A DNA stretch of 64,000 nt from Paenibacillus pabuli NBRC 13638 (GCF_001514495.1 NZ_BCNM01000002.1:330781-394780); one strand, 5' to 3'. Shown: positions 52,698-62,198, counted from the first letter of the stretch. Notes: generated by a model not told the origin, from the sequence alone. Numbers and translations: made by a program.

Positions 52698-53813
52698 TTA
52701 GACAATTGGATTGTAGTCAGCCAAGTTAGCGTGCTCCATTTTCTCGAGTTCTTCTTCTAAATAGGCGTAATAGGTACAACGGTAATCCGATTCTTTCCCG
52801 TCGTCCACTGAGCCTTTTCTTCCTATGCCTAGATAGATGGAAGTAAGGCTATCTCTTTTGTAGGAATCTCTATAGGTATCGAAGAGGATTGGGTCCGTAA
52901 GTTTGAAGTTTTCAATTAATTTCCCGCAATACCCCTCCTCCTGATTTTGCTCTACCGGGAATACATAATTTTGATAAAGGTGTACACTTTTCACGTAACT
53001 ATAGTTTCTTGAGGTAAAATAACGAATGCCCGAATAATCAGTAGAACTTCTTACCCATTGCAATAGCAATTGAGGGATGATGTATTCCGCTTTGAATGTA
53101 TGTCTATCTTCAAGTACCCTGACCGAGCAGGCGGCAAGTAACGGCCAGCATTGATAATAGGCCTTAAGGGCAAGGAAACATTCTTGCTCGTCCTTAATTT
53201 TATAAGAAGCATCCTTCGCTACTCGCGGCGGAAATCCAAAATCAATAAACTTGATATCATCCGCGATTTTATAGGAGGACACATACAGGTTTGATGTATC
53301 GTGCATTTTCCGTAACTCTTCCAAGCACGCGTATACTGAACTACCCAGATAGAGACTTGGGAAACCGGGAATACTATATCTTTGCGTTGAGACGAATCCC
53401 CGAGATTCGAACGGAATATGAAACAACTGTTTTCTTTGAGTCACAGCAAGGTTGGCATCATAACGTATTCTGTAAAACCTGTTTTCAGATCGACGGTTAT
53501 AAAGCGCGAGCTTGTCAATATATTCGAGTAAGCGATCTGTGCCTTGCTTAAAAATGTCGAAAGCTGATGCCGGCAAGCCTTGGAAGTATTCGTTCAATGC
53601 TGCCAGTATGGTTTGGCATGTACCCTCGATACAATCAACTTCGCTGCTTGTGAATATGCCACTCTCCTTCATGAGATACACACTCTTTTTGAAATTATCA
53701 TACTTCTTTTTTAAGAGAGAAGGATATGTCTCCGCCGTATATTCAATAGGGAGGTTTAATTCCTCCTTTATAAGTTCGTCTCGCAGTATACTTAATCTCT
53801 GTTCTAGCGTCAT
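52698..53813 (-). CDS. RES-domain-like protein
   Basis: 371 residues. The middle segment FYRIRYDANLAVTQRKQLFH through RYSIPGFPSLYLGSSVYACL and EELRK has the R..., S..G.P.LYL and late E pattern of RES domains, which in small toxins degrade NAD+. Here the domain is in a longer protein with an N-terminal helical part, a form found alone in Bacillales genomes. No antitoxin gene is beside it. Activity is inferred. AAGGAG precedes ATG. Confidence 0.65.
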   Translation of the reverse strand: MTLEQRLSILRDELIKEELNLPIEYTAETYPSLLKKKYDNFKKSVYLMKESGIFTSSEVDCIEGTCQTILAALNEYFQGLPASAFDIFKQGTDRLLEYIDKLALYNRRSENRFYRIRYDANLAVTQRKQLFHIPFESRGFVSTQRYSIPGFPSLYLGSSVYACLEELRKMHDTSNLYVSSYKIADDIKFIDFGFPPRVAKDASYKIKDEQECFLALKAYYQCWPLLAACSVRVLEDRHTFKAEYIIPQLLLQWVRSSTDYSGIRYFTSRNYSYVKSVHLYQNYVFPVEQNQEEGYCGKLIENFKLTDPILFDTYRDSYKRDSLTSIYLGIGRKGSVDDGKESDYRCTYYAYLEEELEKMEHANLADYNPIV

Positions 53814-53970
53814 ATTGATTCTCTCCTTGGGAATAGGTTACTTTTAAGGTTATGGGCTATTGCCTCACCCAGTTCAATGTAAATATAGCAGCAGTTCCTC
53901 TCTCCCCTGACTTCATTCTCCCCCCACAATGATAAAGTAGCCGATCGCTTTAATCTGCTACATAGATGTC

Positions 53971-54045
53971 TATTGAACTAACTTTCCCGTAAGATTTATA
54001 CCGAACCGTAGGTCGAATGGTCCTAAGCGTGAATATAGAAACGGA
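53971..54045 (-). repeat. Eroded cassette site
   Basis: GTCGAATGGTCCTAAGCGTG then AATATAG keeps the third arm and right outer arm of a site; R boxes are lost. The stretch from here to 54340 has no supported gene. Confidence 0.45.
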
Positions 54046-54348
54046 GGGCGGACTGTTCGTGCAGGAGGAAGATAGTCGGCTAATGGTATATGCCCCTATG
54101 AAGCACGGTGACAAAGACGAGCGTAATCTTTGAAAATTAACCTTCGTTTAGATCATATCCAAACTATAGTGCATCATTCTTTCCTCTCCCCCTCAACGTA
54201 TCAAATTATTGTTGAGGCTAATATAGAAATAGATACATGCAAGAGTAACAACAAGAATTAAAAAAAAGCAATAATCTTATAAAAACTTTCATGTCTTGAG
54301 AAAATGTAAAATTGCATTGTCGTGTTCTCATCCTCCTACAATGATTTC

Positions 54349-54436
54349 CTATAACGTCTTTTCTACGAATTCACCCATTTCCTGCGTAGGAGCAAATATA
54401 CGAATTCGCTTAATGTTTCCATATATATTATTAGAC
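54349..54436 (-). repeat. Short cassette site variant
   Basis: CTATAACGTCTTTTCTACGA ... ATTATTAGAC. Inner arm GAATTC pairs within itself; the outer arm is weak. The right core ATTAGAC is close to GTTAGAC. Compact like the site at 44764. Confidence 0.5.
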
Positions 54437-54573
54437 GAAGAGAGGGCTAATCCTCCATCTCCGACAGGTTGCTTCTTATGAGTCGGTCCAGAGGTTTACA
54501 TTTGTATCAAATCCACAAACTATCGTTCCATCTGCCCGCGAGCCTCATTATTATGCAGAATGCATTGGTACGC

Positions 54574-54611
54574 AAAAAGGCAGCTTCTGCTTTACACATC
54601 GCTGCCTTTTT
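54574..54611. terminator. Bidirectional terminator
   Basis: AAAAAGGCAGC pairs with GCTGCCTTTTT, with a 16-base loop. Lies downstream of the sugar operon (minus strand). Confidence 0.8.
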
Positions 54612-54639
54612 GCTTATTAACTTTTTTCCAACGGACCTA

Positions 54640-54790
54640 TCAATCTTCTACATAAAAATTGCGCTCGCCGATTTGGATATCCTGCGAATTCGGATTTCCA
54701 TCTTTCCCGGTTGGACGAAGAATACGAACCGCTCAGTTTTGCCGTCCGCAATTTTGAGCGTAATCGTATTTCCGTCGCAGGAGCTTAATC
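54640..54790 (-). pseudogene. C-terminal remnant of a gene after the transport operon
   Basis: Minus-strand frame DGNTITLKIADGKTERFVFF followed after a one-base shift by GNPNSQDIQIGERNFYVED and stop (54640-54642). The beta-rich character suggests the C-terminus of a polysaccharide-degrading enzyme that once followed the permease genes. Everything upstream of it has been deleted up to the permease stop at 54805. Confidence 0.45.
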
Positions 54791-54804
54791 CATACAAATG
54801 ATGT

Positions 54805-55641
54805 TCAACCTTTTATACCGCTAAATGTAATGCCACTAATAAACGTCTTTTGAAGAAAAAAGAACAAAACAATGATAGGTAATGTCATCAAGGTGGATAC
54901 GGCCATTAATAGACCCCATTCGGATCCCTTTTGACTCTGAAATTGCTGCAATCCGAGTGAAACCGTGTAAGATGGCTCATTGGTTAAATAGAGCAAGGGG
55001 CCCATGAAATCAGTCCAGCTCCCCATAAATTGAAACAATGCCACGGCTAAAACGGCGGATTTGGCTAGTGGAAACATGATCTGTAAATATATGCGGAACT
55101 CACTAGCGCCGTCTAGGCGGGCCGCTTCGCGCAGGGCATCAGGCAGTCCCATGAAAAACTGCCGCAATAGAAAAATGTAAATGGGCACTCCAAAAAATTG
55201 AGGTACAATCAGTGGAAGAGGTGTTCCTACCCAACCCAATTTAGTAAACAACAGGAATAGAGGAATCATCGTCACCTGTCCGGGAATCATCATAACAGCG
55301 AGGGTAACAAAGAAAAGTATACCTCTCCCACGGTACTCTAACTTGGCAAAACTATATGCAACCAAGGGACAGGATATGATCACACCAAGCGTACTAACGA
55401 TTGTTATAATCGCCGTGTTTTTCAGATATGTCCAGAAAGGGATATACTCAACAGCACGGGAATAATTACTCCACAGAATTGGATGTGGAATCCACTCTGG
55501 TGGGAAGGTAAAGACTTGTGTGAGTGGTTTAAGAGAAGTCGAAATCAGCCAAATGAACGGAATAATGAAAAATGCAGAAGCAACAATTAGACATAAATAG
55601 GCTAACGCACGATTGATTCTTTTGATAGCGGTAGGATTCAT
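54805..55641 (-). CDS. Sugar ABC permease, MalG/LacG type
   Basis: 278 residues, six helices, EAA loop REAARLDGASEFRIYLQIMF, ending ISGITFSGIKG. Inner-membrane partner of the MalF-type permease directly upstream. GGAGGAGG precedes the ATG. Distinct subfamily from the LplC-type permeases elsewhere in the window, so a different sugar is likely. Confidence 0.93.
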   Translation of the reverse strand: MNPTAIKRINRALAYLCLIVASAFFIIPFIWLISTSLKPLTQVFTFPPEWIPHPILWSNYSRAVEYIPFWTYLKNTAIITIVSTLGVIISCPLVAYSFAKLEYRGRGILFFVTLAVMMIPGQVTMIPLFLLFTKLGWVGTPLPLIVPQFFGVPIYIFLLRQFFMGLPDALREAARLDGASEFRIYLQIMFPLAKSAVLAVALFQFMGSWTDFMGPLLYLTNEPSYTVSLGLQQFQSQKGSEWGLLMAVSTLMTLPIIVLFFFLQKTFISGITFSGIKG

Positions 55642-55658
55642 CCCTTACTTCCTCCTCC

Positions 55659-56594
55659 TTATTTCCCTTGATAATGAACCCAGCGTTTAGACGTAATAAA
55701 AATAATCCCGGTTAATGCCATAACGATAATAAATAAGATCCATGCCATTGCGGAGGCGTAACCCATTTTGAAATACCTGAATCCGTTCTCATATAAATAC
55801 ATGACGTAAAAAGTCATGGAATTTGCAGGAGTTCCTTGCCCTTTGGTCAACGTATAGGGAAGAGTAAACTGTTGGAATGCACCAATCATTCCCATGACAA
55901 GGTTGTAGAAAATAACGGGAGTGAGCAAAGGCAGGGTTACCTTTCTCGTTTTCTGAAACCAGTTAGCTCCATCGATTTGCGCCGCTTCATAGTACTCATC
56001 AGGGATGTCTCCTAATCCGGCAAGGTAGATGACGACAGCTTGCCCAATACCCCAAAGCGACATCAGAATGAGAGAGGGCTTGGACCACGACTCTCCACCA
56101 AGCCAAGCAGGCCCATCGATACCGATATTCGCTAACATCCCGTTCACCAATCCGAAGTTTGGATGTAACAGCCACATCCACAGAACAGCCAAAGCCACTT
56201 GTGGAACAAGTGTAGGCAAGAAAAAGATCGTTCTGAATACAGCCATACCCTTGACCTTCATATTCAACATCATAGCGAGTGCCACACCGAAAAATATACT
56301 TAAGGGAACAAAAAATACGGTGAAATAGATCGTGTTGTATATGGATTTCCAAAACAAAGGATCATGAAATAGATCTATATAATTACTCATTCCGACAAAT
56401 TCACCAGGCTGCAGAATGCTGTAAGTCGTGAAGCTGAAGTAGATGGACATTAGCATCGGAATTGCATAAAAGCACAGCAGCCCTATAGCCCAAGGTGAAG
56501 CAAACAGCCACCCAATCACATTGGTTCTGTGGAGTGCTCGTTTCCTCGCCGATGGAATTGCATTTACTTGAACTGGATCGGCCAGTTTCGCCAT
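55659..56594 (-). CDS. Sugar ABC permease, MalF/LacF type
   Basis: About 311 residues. First helix NVIGWLFASPWAIGLLCFYA, EAA loop YEAAQIDGANWFQKTRKVTL, six helices. ATG at 56594 preferred because GGAAGGAG lies 8 bases upstream. Forms the channel with the downstream gene; the ATPase is expected elsewhere in the genome. Confidence 0.93.
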   Translation of the reverse strand: MAKLADPVQVNAIPSARKRALHRTNVIGWLFASPWAIGLLCFYAIPMLMSIYFSFTTYSILQPGEFVGMSNYIDLFHDPLFWKSIYNTIYFTVFFVPLSIFFGVALAMMLNMKVKGMAVFRTIFFLPTLVPQVALAVLWMWLLHPNFGLVNGMLANIGIDGPAWLGGESWSKPSLILMSLWGIGQAVVIYLAGLGDIPDEYYEAAQIDGANWFQKTRKVTLPLLTPVIFYNLVMGMIGAFQQFTLPYTLTKGQGTPANSMTFYVMYLYENGFRYFKMGYASAMAWILFIIVMALTGIIFITSKRWVHYQGK

Positions 56595-56664
56595 GTGCAT
56601 TCTCCTTCCAATTGTCATTCATGAATAGGCAAGGAGAGAATTCGCTCCCTGCCTATCGTGCACC

Positions 56665-57966
56665 CTATTTGTTGTATTTTTCCAAAGCCTTATTAACAGT
56701 CTCTGTTACTCTATCCAGGTTCTCTTTCGGAGTACCGTTACCGCGGGTAGACTTTTCCGTAGCGGAAGCTAACTCATTCCACAGCAGCTGTCCTTCAGGA
56801 ATAACCGGGCGGTTATGTGAATTGGGTAAAATATTGATAAATTCCTTCATAATCGGATCGTCCTTGTAACCGTATTTGTCGTTAACCGAATCGATAACGG
56901 AAATTTGAGAGTCAGCGTTTAATAACGTTTGCCCCTCTTCTTTCCCTAAAAATTCGAGGAATTTCCAAGCAGCATCGACGTTCTTGGCGCCTTTAGGAAT
57001 AATAGCGGAGCCGCCTCCTGACCAAGTCGTAAAATCCGCTCCTGTTGGAGTCGGTATCGGTGCAACGCCGTAATTTAGATCCGGCTTAAATTTTTCAATA
57101 CCCTTCACCGTGAAGTTTCCACTTATCTTCATGCTGATTTGACCGGAAATGAACGGATCCATTTCCTCCGAGCCAGCTGCGCTTGTGAATCCGGCAATAT
57201 CCTCGACATTGTATTTTTTGCCGAAGTCGGTCATCCATTGTAACGCTTCAACGACCTTAGGATCATTTGCAGTAATTTTGCCAGTGGCAGCGTCCTGGAA
57301 TTCTCCTCCAAATGCCCATCCCCAAGTATACAGCCAGCCTTGCGAATACCATGGGATGAAACCAATCCGTTTGAAACGTTTACCTTCCTTGATGGTTAAC
57401 TTTTCGGAGACCGCTTCAAGCTCGGCGATCGTTTGTGGTGGTTTGTTGGGATCTAGCCCAACTTCTTTGAAATGATCCTTATTGTAAAATAGCAAGCGAG
57501 AGTCCGTATCCATCGGCATTGCATAAAGCTTTCCTTGATAACTGGACTCCTCCCAAGCAAATGGATAATACATTTCCTTACGAATTCCGGATTCTGCTGC
57601 CATCGCGGATAAGTCAGTCAGAGAACCTTGCGCCGCCCAAGTACCGACCTTAAACCGGTCGAAAAGTGAAACGTCAGGAGGATTGCCCCCTGCGACTGCA
57701 GTCAGCAGCTTCTGATCCGATCCCTCGCTGGATTCGGTATAAACCAATTTCATTTTGATGGTAGGGTTTTTCTCCTCAAATGCCTTCACGACTTTATTCA
57801 AATTATCTAAATCAATTGAGGTAAGACCATGCCACATCGTAACTGTTGTAATCCCTTCTCCGGCCTGATCGCTCGAGCCTCCCTTTGTGGAGCAAGCGGT
57901 TACCAGGAGTAACATAACCAGAAAGTAAACAAGAATTGGAAATGCGAATTTTTTGGATCTCCTCAT
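56665..57966 (-). CDS. Sugar-binding lipoprotein (family 1 solute-binding protein)
   Basis: 433 residues. Signal peptide with lipobox VTAC (FLVMLLLVTACSTKG). The mature part begins TTVTMWHGLTSIDLDNLNKV and has AVAGGNPPDVSLFDRF, typical of maltose/glycerol-phosphate-type binding proteins. First gene of its operon; ribosome site GGGGGA. A palindrome AAGTTAAA..TTTAACTT lies just before it (57977-58000), and a GntR-type operator candidate 170 bases upstream. Confidence 0.93.
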   Translation of the reverse strand: MRRSKKFAFPILVYFLVMLLLVTACSTKGGSSDQAGEGITTVTMWHGLTSIDLDNLNKVVKAFEEKNPTIKMKLVYTESSEGSDQKLLTAVAGGNPPDVSLFDRFKVGTWAAQGSLTDLSAMAAESGIRKEMYYPFAWEESSYQGKLYAMPMDTDSRLLFYNKDHFKEVGLDPNKPPQTIAELEAVSEKLTIKEGKRFKRIGFIPWYSQGWLYTWGWAFGGEFQDAATGKITANDPKVVEALQWMTDFGKKYNVEDIAGFTSAAGSEEMDPFISGQISMKISGNFTVKGIEKFKPDLNYGVAPIPTPTGADFTTWSGGGSAIIPKGAKNVDAAWKFLEFLGKEEGQTLLNADSQISVIDSVNDKYGYKDDPIMKEFINILPNSHNRPVIPEGQLLWNELASATEKSTRGNGTPKENLDRVTETVNKALEKYNK

Positions 57967-58137
57967 TCAAAGTCCCCCTTAAGTTAAATTCATTAGTTTA
58001 ACTTGAATTCCTATAGAATCCACTTCATTTTCTGATAAATCCACAATTCATGTAAGCGCTAACAATATTGGTGGCATGAACTATGCAAAACAGAAAATGA
58101 TGAACGACGTGAATTTGTTATAAGGAATCCACTAGTT

Positions 58138-58148
58138 ATACTAAGTAT
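58138..58148. promoter_or_regulatory. Candidate operator of the GntR/LacI-type regulator (operon copy)
   Basis: ATACTAAGTAT, a palindrome with central A, identical to that before the regulator gene at 59635. Two copies placed before the operon and the regulator support an operator. The remaining sequence of 57967-58404 has no supported gene. Confidence 0.55.
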
Positions 58149-58404
58149 GTTAATATGACGTCGTGCAGCGTGTCAATTGCAATATTACGACATTGATGTA
58201 TGGCTATGATTAGATCTAAATTGTCGTTTCGAGGTTCGTTAATCTCCGGTCTCCTAACCCATTCCCTGATGTGAAACAAGCATTACCCTAAGAAAAATGT
58301 CGATCGACATACTTCACAGAAGACAGACCGCGTTTCGAAGAGGTTTTTCTTGCGATACCAGGAATGTCCATGCTTCGAAATTTATACTTTCTGATATCAA
58401 AAAA

Positions 58405-58437
58405 GTGCCGAAAAGCCCCTGGGGACTTCTCGACACA
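58405..58437 (-). terminator. Terminator of the GntR-type regulator gene
   Basis: Minus strand GTGTCGAGAAGTCCCC pairs with GGGGCTTTTCGGCAC (one bulge), followed by TTTTTT. Confidence 0.85.
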
Positions 58438-58481
58438 TTGAACAATATCCTAGCTTTTGTTGAGCTGTGCTTGTATTAACC

Positions 58482-59606
58482 CTATCTGTTATTTTTGACG
58501 ACCATACGATGTTCAATAATGTTCAGCTCGGGAACTGCTGTTCCATGCAACTGAGAGATTAGCATATCTACTGCCAATTCACCCATCTGCTTCTCATCCT
58601 GCTCAATATGAGTGAAGATAGGTTGACCCAGGTAATCGTTCAGGGAGTCGAAACAAACAATCTCGAATTCCTCCAAAGATTTCCCCATTGAGTTGATAAC
58701 CTGAGCCAGCATCGTAGCTATTAGAAATTCCGACGCGACAAACGCCTTTACATCAGGGTGTTGTTTCAAAAAATGCTCTACTGTTTCTTTATCACGTTCA
58801 ATCGCTGTTCCGTTTATGTTTATGGGAAGGGTCCCCTTCAAGTTCGTCAATACATAGTCTTTGTTCAAGTTCATTCCTTCTTGGGTGAAGGCAAACGTAT
58901 ATCCGAGCAGCCTTTCCTCCAATGTTGAAGTGTTCTCTTCCGGCGGAGATAAAAAGGCAATTTTTTTATGACCTTTGCTAATCAGATGACGCGTAAGATC
59001 CATGGCTGCTTTCTTATTGTCTGTGTATACCGAACAAACCGGAATTCCCTTTAGGTATCTATCGACCAAAACAATGGGAAACCGATCCAATACAAGTCGA
59101 AGCAGCTCCGAATTATAGTGTTGACCATGAATGGGGGTCACGATTAATCCTTTGACGCCTAAACGAATAAATAAGTCAATCGCGCGTTTTTCCTCATCCG
59201 AATCCCCGCAGGTTCGCTTGATAATGAGTTGATAATTATGCTCAGCACTCCGCTTTTCCATCGCTCTAAGAAGTTGTAAGCCAAACTCGTCAGAAAAATT
59301 CGGTATAATAAACCCGATCAACCGCTTATCCTCCTCAGGAACCAAGGGCGTTCTTACCTCTGAATAGTGCTTCGGTTCTTGTCCTCCAACGATACCATCG
59401 GCCACATATGAACCTTTTCCCTGTATTCGTTTGATAACCCCAGAATCTGACAATTTCTCCAGAGCCTTTTTAGATGTAATACGACTGACGCCAAATTGTT
59501 CAGCCAACTCTTTTTCAGAAGAGACTCGGTCTCCTTCTTTTAATCGACCTTCTTTAATCTCTTGTACAATATAGATATAGATCTGCTCGTATAAATGCAA
59601 TTCCAC
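58482..59606 (-). CDS. GntR-type regulator with LacI-like sensor domain (AraR-like)
   Basis: 374 residues. N-terminal GntR winged helix (YIVQEIKEGRLKEGDRVSSE, LAEQFGVSRITSKKALEKLS) joined to a periplasmic-binding-like effector domain (LIGFIIPNFSDEFGLQLLRA, GHKKIAFLSPPEENTSTLEE). This arrangement is that of AraR. It probably represses the adjacent transport operon until its sugar is present. GTG start with GGGTGG upstream. Operator-like palindromes at 58138 and 59635. Confidence 0.92.
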   Translation of the reverse strand: MELHLYEQIYIYIVQEIKEGRLKEGDRVSSEKELAEQFGVSRITSKKALEKLSDSGVIKRIQGKGSYVADGIVGGQEPKHYSEVRTPLVPEEDKRLIGFIIPNFSDEFGLQLLRAMEKRSAEHNYQLIIKRTCGDSDEEKRAIDLFIRLGVKGLIVTPIHGQHYNSELLRLVLDRFPIVLVDRYLKGIPVCSVYTDNKKAAMDLTRHLISKGHKKIAFLSPPEENTSTLEERLLGYTFAFTQEGMNLNKDYVLTNLKGTLPININGTAIERDKETVEHFLKQHPDVKAFVASEFLIATMLAQVINSMGKSLEEFEIVCFDSLNDYLGQPIFTHIEQDEKQMGELAVDMLISQLHGTAVPELNIIEHRMVVKNNR

Positions 59607-59634
59607 AAAACCACCCTGACATCATAATATTAAT

Positions 59635-59645
59635 ATACTAAGTAT
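59635..59645. promoter_or_regulatory. Candidate operator of the GntR/LacI-type regulator (own gene)
   Basis: ATACTAAGTAT within the larger palindrome TAATATACTAAGTATATTA, 29 bases upstream of the regulator start: consistent with autoregulation. Confidence 0.55.
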
Positions 59646-59924
59646 ATTACACAAGGAGTAATTCGCAAAGTTACTGAGATTACCGACGAACTTCTGTGTC
59701 ATGGCGTTTTCCAAGTCTACGGTGTAAGACCTCTGCTTACAGTTAGACCCCGTACTAGGGGCATGGGAATAACCGGCCTTTAGTCGACAGCCGATTCCCG
59801 TTTATCTTAGAGTTCTATATTTATTACTTGTGTTACTTGAAGGAACAAACAGGCAATCACAATGTTCTCCATCCTTACTACTATCTCCAAACAAAATTTT
59901 ATGTATTTGGTCTTTGATAAAATA

Positions 59925-59975
59925 CCCTCTTCTAAAGGCTCCGTAAGGAGCCTCAGCTTGGAAATGTTGTTAGAC
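59925..59975 (-). repeat. Half cassette site
   Basis: AAGGCTCCGTAAGGAGCCT is the third arm and GTTAGAC (59969-59975) the classical core. The left half is not recognisable; 59660-59924 holds only degraded sequence and no gene. Confidence 0.65.
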
Positions 59976-60002
59976 GTAGTACCCTTCTTCTTTGAATAGC
60001 TT

Positions 60003-60527
60003 TCAAATCTCTATCCAAAATCTATTTAATATGTTTCCATCTTCTTCTATAAAGTCTTTATCCCTTAATCCACCATTCTTAATAATTGTCTTTTTTGATG
60101 CTTCATTAATTTCATCACATACTAAAAGCACCTTCAATATCCCCAGTCTTTTACTTTCCAATAAAGCCAGTCTTAAAAGCTCTTTAGCATATCCCTTCCG
60201 CCTTTCCGACGGTCTGATCCCATAGCCAATATGTCCGCCACTATGAAATAGTTTATCTGTCAATTCGTGTCTAATATTTACTGCCCCTACAACCATCTGA
60301 TTTGCTACTAGCCAATAAGTTGAATTGGCAACAAAGCCATTTGTATTTATTCTTTGTTTGTTATGGTTAAGCCATGTAATCATGTCTTCAAAGTTTTCTG
60401 GGTCTTTCTCAATCACCCATGGAACCATATCTTCCCCACTTTGTTTCCATTCCTGATAAAAACTCAAATAGGAGTCTTTCAGTTCAATACTCGGATTAGA
60501 TAAAACCAACTGATCGTTCAACAGCAT
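60003..60527 (-). CDS. GNAT acetyltransferase
   Basis: 174 residues. Acetyl-CoA-binding core GYGIRPSERRKGYAKELLRL (the R/Q-x2-G-x-A motif) and a C-terminal NGGLRDKDF strand-turn. Similar to the many acetyltransferases carried as integron cassettes; acceptor unknown. AAGGGAG precedes ATG. Bounded by half sites at 59925 and 60559. Confidence 0.88.
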   Translation of the reverse strand: MLLNDQLVLSNPSIELKDSYLSFYQEWKQSGEDMVPWVIEKDPENFEDMITWLNHNKQRINTNGFVANSTYWLVANQMVVGAVNIRHELTDKLFHSGGHIGYGIRPSERRKGYAKELLRLALLESKRLGILKVLLVCDEINEASKKTIIKNGGLRDKDFIEEDGNILNRFWIEI

Positions 60528-60558
60528 TGTCTCCCTTCCATTGCATTTAGGGTATTAC

Positions 60559-60580
60559 GCCTAACATTAGTGAAGTTCCT
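60559..60580 (-). repeat. Residual R box of a cassette site
   Basis: GCCTAAC fits RYYYAAC exactly, but the hairpins are missing and the next gene ends only a few bases later. A collapsed site. Confidence 0.45.
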
Positions 60581-60585
60581 TTGAA

Positions 60586-60912
60586 TTATCTATTAAATAC
60601 GTCTTGAAAATATTTATCCATTAATCCCTTATTCTTAAATCTATCTTTAATATGTTCTTTAGCTCTTAAACAAGCATCCTTATAATCTTCATTTCTCATA
60701 CTATTGTCTGCAAGAAAAACCATTTCAATTATTGGATCACATGGTTCCAGCTCGTATGCTTTTGACAGCATGTTTTTTCCCATGCTTTCCCAATACTCAT
60801 AGTCTCCGAAATGATGAGGAAACAAAGTGATCATGTAACCGAAAATCAATAAAAATTGTGTCTCTGTCGAGAATTTACGTATCCCTTCTTTTGTTACTTC
60901 GCTTAATGTCAA
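60586..60912 (-). CDS. 5'-truncated unknown protein
   Basis: 108 residues from ATG 60912, but convincing coding sequence continues upstream in frame (NNNDYEIIELTLSEV) into a half cassette site without a start. So the original N-terminus was lost by fusion to the site. Helical, with GDYEYWESMGKNMLSKAYEL resembling helical-repeat proteins. May be expressed from an inner start or be dead. Confidence 0.5.
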   Translation of the reverse strand: MTLSEVTKEGIRKFSTETQFLLIFGYMITLFPHHFGDYEYWESMGKNMLSKAYELEPCDPIIEMVFLADNSMRNEDYKDACLRAKEHIKDRFKNKGLMDKYFQDVFNR

Positions 60913-60939
60913 TTCAATTATTTCATAGTCGTTATTATT

Positions 60940-60986
60940 GAGCCTCAGGGCGCATGCCCGATGTGTGAATATTATGTCAAGCGGAG
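60940..60986 (-). repeat. Half cassette site fused to a gene
   Basis: AGGGCGCATGCCCGATGTGT then GAATATTATGTC: third arm (GGGC-gcat-GCCC) and right outer arm. The core GTTAT has become GTCAA. Confidence 0.6.
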
Positions 60987-61010
60987 TTACGGGCCCCTTT
61001 AAAATGCTAC

Positions 61011-61517
61011 CTAGGTATTAATTGTCTTTGTGTATGTTTTTACTGAATCCGGAAAAGCTCCTTTAGACTCTGCTTCTTTACTTTCATCTTTTATCTGTCT
61101 CGTAATTATTTCCAATCCATCAAAACATGCATTTTCTTTGTACCAATCGATTAATTCAACTAAAGATACACTTTCTTGAACTTCCTTATCTTCATAATGC
61201 GATACAATTGTTATTGTAAAAGCCGGCACTAATGCATCCGCATTCAAGTAATATATAAAATTCTTCCTTGTGTAGTGCTTCATAAGGTATACCTCTATTT
61301 CTTTCTCAAGAAAAGAAAACACTTCAATCAATTTATCTGATGATATTCTGTTATTCTTTATAAGTCTATTGAATCCATGGATGTACAGGTAATTATAAGT
61401 TGCTTCATTTCTGGTTAGAGTAGGGTCATTAGAAAACAAAAAAGTTGGAGAAGTTATTATTGAAGTAACCTCTCGATATGCCTTCTGGGCGTATTTATTT
61501 AAATAATCTAAAATCAA
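61011..61517 (-). CDS. Unknown 168-residue cassette protein
   Basis: 168 residues, largely helical, soluble. No family recognised (YNYLYIHGFNRLIKNNRISS, YLNADALVPAFTITIVSHYE). TTG start with GAGGG 7 bases upstream. Between half sites at 60940 and 61544. Confidence 0.65.
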   Translation of the reverse strand: MILDYLNKYAQKAYREVTSIITSPTFLFSNDPTLTRNEATYNYLYIHGFNRLIKNNRISSDKLIEVFSFLEKEIEVYLMKHYTRKNFIYYLNADALVPAFTITIVSHYEDKEVQESVSLVELIDWYKENACFDGLEIITRQIKDESKEAESKGAFPDSVKTYTKTINT

Positions 61518-61543
61518 GTGCTTTCCCTCTCTTCAGTAATTCC

Positions 61544-61590
61544 ACTTAACGTTCTTAGATTCATGACGTTGCACCACCCTTCCAGGTTCT
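61544..61590 (-). repeat. Half cassette site
   Basis: ACTTAAC then GTTCTTAGATTCATGACG: left R box fits RYYYAAC. The right half is lost. Confidence 0.5.
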
Positions 61591-61609
61591 TGGATAAACT
61601 CACAAAATC

Positions 61610-62011
61610 CTATACCATATCTGAAATAAACATGGCTTTAGTTCCTTCTTCTGGCTTAAATCCAAATATTCCATAGAATTTCTCTGCACTATCATAGGAT
61701 ATAAGCACTTTTGTTTTGATATTAGAATATCGACTAAGCATTTTTTCCATCATTCTCTTTCCAATTCCTAATGATTGATATTCTTTATGTACTAACATGT
61801 AATGAAAATATACTGTCATCACTCCGTCAGAAAGTGCATTTATTAAGCCAACTAATTTGGTATCATCCCATGCAGTAATAACCGTGTGCGAGTTGTTTAT
61901 TGCTTGTCTAAGATCTTCTGGGAAATCTCCTGATTTCCAGTCCACCGACTGAAACAGTTCTTGAAGCGCTTGTTTATCAATGTCTTTTATTTCTTTGAAC
62001 ATGATTGTCAT
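61610..62011 (-). CDS. GNAT acetyltransferase
   Basis: About 133 residues. VHKEYQSLGIGKRMMEKML is the acetyl-CoA-binding motif, SAEKFYGIFGFKP the family C-terminal signature. ATG at 62011 has AGGAG 7 bases upstream; the longer frame runs toward the site remnant. Cytoplasmic N-acetyltransferase of unknown acceptor. A typical cassette cargo. Confidence 0.88.
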   Translation of the reverse strand: MTIMFKEIKDIDKQALQELFQSVDWKSGDFPEDLRQAINNSHTVITAWDDTKLVGLINALSDGVMTVYFHYMLVHKEYQSLGIGKRMMEKMLSRYSNIKTKVLISYDSAEKFYGIFGFKPEEGTKAMFISDMV

Positions 62012-62048
62012 AATATTGCTCCTATGTTGTTGTGTTTTGATTGGGAGT

Positions 62049-62190
62049 ATCGGAACCCTCACCCCCTTAAGGAAGTCTGAGAGGATTAGATAGATCTTAT
62101 CTTAGCCTCCCAGATCATCCGGCCGCGATGCGGTTAGGTGGTGCAGAGTTGTCCGCCTGACTCCACTTCTTTACTTACACATTCTCTTTA
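62049..62190 (-). repeat. Cassette site without outer arms
   Basis: ACCCTCACCCCCTTAAGG ... GGTTAGGTGGTGCAGAGT forms the first arm, followed by GTCCGCCTGACTCCACTTCT. R boxes are gone. An inserted palindrome TCTGAGAGGATTAG...CTTAGCCTCCCAGA lies in the arm. Confidence 0.65.
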
Positions 62191-62198
62191 TATTGTGG

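Noticed and set aside
54469..54801. Plus-strand frame of 110 codons
   Set aside because: Crosses a bidirectional terminator and opposes a minus-strand remnant with better protein character.
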